DNA of 29,191 nt from contig CAZTLP010000013.1 in the NCBI GenBank assembly GCA_964614345.1, positions 1 to 29,191 of the forward strand, given 5' to 3'. The notes beneath the pieces were generated by a model that ran no database searches, had not been told where the DNA came from, and worked only from the letters and a program-made list of their open reading frames with translations. This DNA is from AEGEAN-183 sp964614345 (GTDB taxonomy: Bacteria > Pseudomonadota > Gammaproteobacteria > Magnimaribacterales > Magnimaribacteraceae). Shown piece after piece: positions 25,113 to 29,191 of the stretch. The translations under genes were made by a program, and so were the position numbers. Position 1 is the first letter of the stretch, and each line of letters starts with the position of its first letter.

Positions 25113-26273
25113 ATGAAAATTAAATTAGTAGATAGTCAACCTATAGACCCTAGAGAATTCGACTTACCTGAAAAGTTTTCTCCTGAAAACATAGAGGATA
25201 TAGCTGAGATCTTTCAAACTCCATTGACTGGTCATTACAACTGGGACTACACCGACGCCGATACCAGAATTAAGAAACTTTATGAACTAGGAAAGGAGTT
25301 AAATTGGGATGGTTCGATTGATTTAGATTGGTCTAAAGGAATTGGTAGAGATGAATTCCCAGTAAAAGCTGAGATGCTTGCCAGGCTAGAAGGGCCTCTT
25401 TCACTTTTAGATGAAAAAGATAGGTTGGAATATATGCGTCATGATCAGGCATGGGCTCTAAGTCAATTCCTGCATGGTGAACAAGGAGCTCTACTGGTGG
25501 CTTCACAACTTGTTTCTTGCGCTCCAACATACCAAGCCAAACTATACGCTGCTTCACAAACTTTTGATGAAGCCCGTCACGTTGAAGTTTTTGCCAAATA
25601 CTTACAAAGAATTCACGGCTTAGAGTACCCCTGTAACAAAAACCTTAAAGCTTTACTGGACAAAACCTTAACTGACCCAAGATGGGATCTAAAATTTATT
25701 GGTATGCAAATAGTTATTGAGGGGCTTGCATTAGCAGCCTTTCAAACTACCAAAGAAACATCAAACTGCCCTCTTTTAAGACAACTCGTTCATTATGTAA
25801 TTAGAGACGAAGCCAGACATGTGACCTTTGGTATTAACTACCTAACTGAGTTTTTACAGACTCTTTCAGAAGAAGAGTTAGAAGATAGAGCTCAATTTGC
25901 TTACGAGGCGTGTGTTGTTATGAGAAATAGAATTATTAATACGGAGCTTCCGGCCAAATGGTTTGGAATTTCAGAAGAAGAGATACTAGAAACGGTAATG
26001 AACAATGAAACCCAAGATATTTTTAATAATCTTCTTTTTAACCGTGTTATGCCCAATCTTAAAAAAATAGGCCTTTTAACAGACAAGGTTCTACCTCTTT
26101 ATGAAAAACTAGGTTTATTAAGGTTTTCAGAGGCAGACAGTGATTTTGAAGTTGACTGGGCAGTAATGACTAAGCCTCTTGAAAGTTCAAAGGAAATTGA
26201 CAAGCAATCGGAACAAGAGCTAAAAGCTTCCCAAAAAATAATGGAAGAAGCTGGAGCATCCTTAGTTCATTAA
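25113..26273 (+). CDS. Ferritin-like diiron protein, paralogue B
   Basis: A 386-residue tandem paralogue of the preceding gene. The diiron set is fully kept: E123 (HGEQ), E153 and H156 (DEARHVEV), E203 (VIEGLALAAF), E233 and H236 (DEARHVTF). Sequence around the metal site is nearly identical to paralogue A, while residues about 75-110, 165-180 and 212-225 differ, and the C-terminus has an extra charged tail (about 356-386). Such divergence around a constant core fits subfunctionalisation or a heterodimer. It begins 17 bases after paralogue A with a good AAGGA ribosome binding site 8 bases before the ATG, so the pair is co-transcribed. Its last 12 bases overlap the 3' end of the convergent GST-like gene. 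Function unknown. Confidence 0.8.
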   Translation: MKIKLVDSQPIDPREFDLPEKFSPENIEDIAEIFQTPLTGHYNWDYTDADTRIKKLYELGKELNWDGSIDLDWSKGIGRDEFPVKAEMLARLEGPLSLLDEKDRLEYMRHDQAWALSQFLHGEQGALLVASQLVSCAPTYQAKLYAASQTFDEARHVEVFAKYLQRIHGLEYPCNKNLKALLDKTLTDPRWDLKFIGMQIVIEGLALAAFQTTKETSNCPLLRQLVHYVIRDEARHVTFGINYLTEFLQTLSEEELEDRAQFAYEACVVMRNRIINTELPAKWFGISEEEILETVMNNETQDIFNNLLFNRVMPNLKKIGLLTDKVLPLYEKLGLLRFSEADSDFEVDWAVMTKPLESSKEIDKQSEQELKASQKIMEEAGASLVH

Positions 26274-27287
26274 AACTTCACATCCAGAGCCTTCAAGAAG
26301 TTGAAGTACTTTTCCCTTTTGCTCATCGTCTAATTTTCCAAACTCCTCTCTTATCCAAGTGAGGCACTTAGCCTGATACACGAATGGCATCTGTTTCCAC
26401 AACTTGCCATCAATTTCTGATTCCCACTCTTCTTTTCCTTCAGCTACAGCTTCGGCATTCGCAAGTAAAAAGGGTGCATAGGTCCTGCCTATCTCCTGAA
26501 ATATTTCAGTTAGAGTCTCTGGAATCTGATCGGATTCTATCCAATCACTTTCCCTAGGCTCAAGACCACTTAAATCTTCTACATTATCACACCAAGCAAA
26601 AACCCTCGGGGCCACATCCAGAGTTAAATCCCTACAAGTTGGATCTGTCTGCGCCAATTGAGTTAATTGGCCAAAAATACCAAAATCAGAAGATCCAGGT
26701 CTATCCCCAAGCACAAATCGTCTTCCCACAAGATGGTTGGACAATAGTTCAATGAATTTTTGATAGCTTTCTTCTATGAACTCTCCTGTTGTTTCATTTG
26801 AGCCCACGTATCGAAGCCTTTCAATCTGTCTTTCACTGATATTTTTCGATAATGGTTCTATCTCTTCATCACTCAACTGATTTAAAGTCCATCTTGGCAA
26901 AATTGAACCTGCAAAATCTACGTTTCTTTTATGTGCCCACCTAAAATGAAACATCGCTTTAGTAAGCCATTCATCAGCATAGTCCTCTATCAAATAATCA
27001 ATAAAGGCCATTATTGGATCAGTTGGTATGACCGACCTATCAGAATATTCAGCTTCTAAAAACCGAATAATAGGAGTTGAATCGATTTTAGCTTCTGAGT
27101 AGTCTCCATTTTCTCCTGGGATTACTAATACCGGTAATAAATTTACAGGCACTTTAGGGGTATTAACATCTTCTTTGCTATTTCGGTTTGCCCAAGTAAA
27201 AGGAATCCTTCTGTATCTAAAAACAGATCTTAATTTCCTGCTGTAAGGAGATCCAGGAGCTCCTAAAATTTTATAAGGTAAAGTCAT
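26262..27287 (-). CDS. Glutathione S-transferase-like protein, extended
   Basis: A 341-residue protein with a thioredoxin-like N-terminal GST domain (about 4-85). GAPGSPYSRKLRSVFRYRRI (9-28) resembles the GST active-site helix, with S13 or S16 as possible glutathione-activating residues, and DSTPIIRFLE (69-78) corresponds to the glutathione-binding ES-x2-I motif. The helical C-terminal domain carries the N-capping region RPGSSDFGIFGQL (around 200-212). It is over 100 residues longer than ordinary GSTs (about 200-230), with extra sequence in the middle and at the end. The catalytic reaction is not evident; conjugation, isomerisation or a non-enzymatic role are all possible. AAGGA precedes the ATG. 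The tail overlaps paralogue B by 12 bases. Confidence 0.75.
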   Translation of the reverse strand: MTLPYKILGAPGSPYSRKLRSVFRYRRIPFTWANRNSKEDVNTPKVPVNLLPVLVIPGENGDYSEAKIDSTPIIRFLEAEYSDRSVIPTDPIMAFIDYLIEDYADEWLTKAMFHFRWAHKRNVDFAGSILPRWTLNQLSDEEIEPLSKNISERQIERLRYVGSNETTGEFIEESYQKFIELLSNHLVGRRFVLGDRPGSSDFGIFGQLTQLAQTDPTCRDLTLDVAPRVFAWCDNVEDLSGLEPRESDWIESDQIPETLTEIFQEIGRTYAPFLLANAEAVAEGKEEWESEIDGKLWKQMPFVYQAKCLTWIREEFGKLDDEQKGKVLQLLEGSGCEVLMN

Positions 27288-27299
27288 ATTTGTTCCTTT

Positions 27300-27329
27300 T
27301 TTATATCTTTAATTTATCACTTTCCTCAA
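27300..27329 (-). promoter_or_regulatory. Candidate promoter of the GST-like gene
   Basis: On the minus strand TTGAGG (27324-27329) and TATAAA (27300-27305) are 18 bases apart, with the ATG 12 bases beyond. The putative AAGGA ribosome binding site lies close to the predicted start of transcription, so the assignment is tentative. Confidence 0.35.
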
Positions 27330-27338
27330 TTCTGTAGT

Positions 27339-27344
27339 TAAAAT
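27339..27344 (+). promoter_or_regulatory. Candidate -10 box for the malonyl-CoA synthetase gene
   Basis: TAAAAT ends 6 bases before the ATG at 27351, and no Shine-Dalgarno sequence is visible, so the transcript would be leaderless. The best -35-like TTATCA is 19 bases upstream. Confidence 0.35.
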
Positions 27345-27350
27345 CAACTA

Positions 27351-28823
27351 ATGTTAAGTATTTTTAAAAACGCCGAGCAATGTGCTGAACGCGTGGCTTT
27401 AAGAGATAAGACTGGCTCATACACTTACAAGGATATTGTTAAAGCTTCTAATAAAACAGCTTCAGCCTTAATTGGCGATGACTCTGATCTAAAAGAACAG
27501 AGAATCGGATTTTTAATCCCGCCTAGTTTTGAGTATGTTTCTATTCTTTGGGGAATATGGAAAGCAGGTGGAATAGGAGTTCCACTTAGTCTTTCGGCTA
27601 CTGAATCAGAACTCACACACTACTTAGAAGATTCTAAAATTAGCCTTTTAATTTCAGACCTAAAGGGTTCAGAGACATTAAAAAAATTATCTACAGATTT
27701 ACACATACCTTTAATAACTACAGATGATCTGCAAGGTAATGAAGAAGTAACTCTACCTAAGATAGGAGTAGAAAGAAGAGCCATGATCCTTTACACCAGT
27801 GGCACCACAAATAAACCTAAAGGCGTGGTTTCTACTCATGGAAACATAGAAGCCCAGATAAGTTCACTTGTTAAAGCTTGGGAGTGGAATGAAAATGACC
27901 ACATACCTCTAATATTGCCATTGCATCACATACATGGAATTATTAATTCTCTTTCTTGCCCACTTTGGATAGGTGCAAAGGTAGATATTCTAGGGGCTTT
28001 TGAAGTAGAGAAAGTTGTAAGAGCGGTATGTGAAAATACTTACACTGTCTTTACTGCAGTACCAACAATATATTTCTCATTAATTGACAAATTAGAGGGT
28101 ATGAATAAAGAGGATTTAGATCTAGTAAAAGAACAATTTAAAGCTATGAGATTAATGATGTCAGGTTCAGCTGCGCTGGCTCCAGAGATACATAAAAAAT
28201 GGAGTGAACTTACAGGACAATCTTTGTTGGAGAGATATGGGATGACAGAAATCGGTATGGCTTTATCTAATCCATTGAATGGGGAAAAGCGTCCAGGATC
28301 AGTAGGTCATGCCCTTCCAGATGTAGAGGTGTGTCTTATGGAAGATAACAAAGTTATAGATGAAGAGAATATACCGGGGGAAATAATGATAAAAGGACCT
28401 CAAGTTTTTTTAGAGTACTGGAATCAAGAAAAAACGACTGAAAACTCTTTCTTTGAAGGATGGTTTAAAACTGGAGATGTAGCTGAGTTGGTTGATGGTT
28501 ATTACAAGATATTGGGACGAGATTCCGTTGATATTATCAAGTCAGGAGGTTACAAAATATCTGCATTAGAAATTGAAGATGTATTGCTTAGACACCCTGT
28601 GATTAAGGAATGTGCTGTGGTAGGCATAGTTGATCAAAAATGGGGAGAGGTAGTAGCAGTGGCCCTATGTTCTAGCGAAGATCTCACACTAGAAGAAATC
28701 CAAACTTGGTCTTTAGGCTTTCTTTCAGACTATAAAATACCTAGAAAGCTGAAACTCCTTGAAAAGCTCCCTAAAAACGCCATGGGGAAAATCGTTAAAC
28801 GTGAAATTAAAAATATTTTTTAA
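27351..28823 (+). CDS. Malonyl-CoA synthetase-like acyl-CoA ligase (ACSF3/MatB type)
   Basis: A 490-residue ANL-superfamily adenylating enzyme. The ATP loop is TSGTTNKPKG (149-158), then MSGSAAL (270-276), RYGMTEIGMALSNPL (295-309), RPGSVG (314-319), GWFKTGD (370-376), GRDSVDIIKSGGYKISALE (389-407), and the catalytic lysine K480 in NAMGKIVKR. The YGMTEIGMALSNP to RPGSVG segment and SVDIIKSGGYK match the mammalian malonyl-CoA synthetase ACSF3 closely and bacterial MatB somewhat less. The likely reaction is malonate or methylmalonate + ATP + CoA to the CoA thioester, feeding fatty-acid synthesis or detoxifying malonate. Length fits. It is divergent from the GST-like gene. Other short dicarboxylate or acyl substrates remain possible. 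Confidence 0.85.
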   Translation: MLSIFKNAEQCAERVALRDKTGSYTYKDIVKASNKTASALIGDDSDLKEQRIGFLIPPSFEYVSILWGIWKAGGIGVPLSLSATESELTHYLEDSKISLLISDLKGSETLKKLSTDLHIPLITTDDLQGNEEVTLPKIGVERRAMILYTSGTTNKPKGVVSTHGNIEAQISSLVKAWEWNENDHIPLILPLHHIHGIINSLSCPLWIGAKVDILGAFEVEKVVRAVCENTYTVFTAVPTIYFSLIDKLEGMNKEDLDLVKEQFKAMRLMMSGSAALAPEIHKKWSELTGQSLLERYGMTEIGMALSNPLNGEKRPGSVGHALPDVEVCLMEDNKVIDEENIPGEIMIKGPQVFLEYWNQEKTTENSFFEGWFKTGDVAELVDGYYKILGRDSVDIIKSGGYKISALEIEDVLLRHPVIKECAVVGIVDQKWGEVVAVALCSSEDLTLEEIQTWSLGFLSDYKIPRKLKLLEKLPKNAMGKIVKREIKNIF

Positions 28824-28825
28824 TA

Positions 28826-29191
28826 CTAGAAGTTTATAAATTCCCAGCTAGTTTCAAAAAATGGTTGAAGTTTATTACTTGATATATGTCCTTGATCTTT
28901 TGAAAGACCAATTCTGCTTTTAAGAAATCCATTCTTTATAGGAGTACTATAAATAAACTCCATATCAATCTGTCTTCCAGATGCCCCCATTGAAGCCGTG
29001 AAATCGTTAAAAAGAATTTCTTTTTTAACTGTTCTTCTATAAGGCAAAGAAAAATTAATTTCTCCGCTTTCAAGTTTTAACGGCTGAGATACGCTGAACC
29101 CAAAAGAATCTGCTTCCGTTAAAAGACCAGCCTTATACAAAGTCAGGTTAAAAGAAGAAGAGGTTAGTCTACTGATGTCCTTCACCATACC
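28826..29191 (-). CDS. C-terminal part of a beta-strand-rich, probably exported protein (cut by window edge)
   Basis: Only the last 121 or so codons lie in the window; the frame stays open to the right edge, so the methionine at 29186-29188 need not be the start. The sequence alternates hydrophobic and polar residues in short strands (SFGFSVSQPLKL, EINFSLPY, SGRQIDMEFIYS) and ends in an aromatic residue, WEFINF. A terminal phenylalanine on such a strand is typical of outer-membrane beta-barrels. I have the impression of likeness to C-terminal domains of subtilisin-like (S8) autotransporter-type proteins, but cannot verify it, and the catalytic part is not visible. Its stop codon is 2 bases from that of the convergent ligase gene. 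Confidence 0.5.
   Translation of the reverse strand, partial: GMVKDISRLTSSSFNLTLYKAGLLTEADSFGFSVSQPLKLESGEINFSLPYRRTVKKEILFNDFTASMGASGRQIDMEFIYSTPIKNGFLKSRIGLSKDQGHISSNKLQPFFETSWEFINF

Noticed and set aside
28808..28826. ATTAAAAA/TTTTTTAAT near-palindrome at the ligase gene end
   Set aside because: It is composed only of A and T, so the stem would be unstable; it is explained by Lys/Ile/Phe codons at the C-terminus.

Overview
The window is a gene-dense, AT-rich (roughly 36-38% G+C by eye) bacterial chromosome segment carrying 22 complete protein genes and one gene cut by the right edge. I see no rRNA, tRNA, CRISPR array, insertion sequence or prophage. The gene content points to a marine-type, streamlined gammaproteobacterium. 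The evidence is a SlmA nucleoid-occlusion factor, a TesB thioesterase, a WaaF/WaaP lipopolysaccharide-core locus next to ilvE (an arrangement known from Pseudomonas), and an aroK-aroB-gltB-gltD block. An assignment to SAR86 or a relative is my inference from AT-richness and compaction and is not proven by the sequence. The longest stretch without a gene is only 124 bases (12405-12528).

Layout. (1) 14-5473: envelope/LPS-core region on the minus strand, read ilvE -> waaF, then (after a lone plus-strand FkbM methyltransferase) a WaaP-type LPS kinase with two kinase domains -> a GT4 glycosyltransferase. (2) 5567-8395, plus strand: algC (phosphomannomutase/phosphoglucomutase, supplying sugar phosphates to the envelope), argB and slmA. 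(3) 8396-10747, minus strand: class A penicillin-binding protein 1a. (4) 10800-18513, plus strand: aroK and aroB (shikimate pathway), then gltB and gltD (glutamate synthase). (5) 18510-21058, minus strand: cysE -> crotonase-family protein -> tesB, tightly packed. (6) 21162-26273, plus strand: a CobS-like AAA+ ATPase, a CobT-like von Willebrand A protein, and two tandem paralogous diiron ferritin-like proteins. (7) 26262-27287 minus: a long GST-like protein; 27351-28823 plus: an ACSF3/MatB-type malonyl-CoA synthetase; then the C-terminus of a probably exported, beta-strand-rich protein that runs off the edge.

Most genes are housekeeping. The most interesting segment is region 6. A CobS/CobT pair, normally the AAA+/vWA motor of the aerobic cobaltochelatase, has no CobN or other cobalamin gene beside it. 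It is followed directly by two diiron proteins that keep every expected iron ligand. By analogy with other MoxR-type ATPase/vWA pairs that activate metalloenzymes (CbbQ-CbbO, NorQ-NorD), the pair may act on the diiron proteins; this is inference.

Two genome-wide habits show up. All five tail-to-tail gene junctions are overlapping or at most 2 bases apart, leaving no room for ordinary terminators. Several promoter-proximal genes have a -10-like box 6-9 bases before the ATG and no Shine-Dalgarno sequence, suggesting leaderless transcripts, while several operon-internal genes keep good ribosome binding sites.
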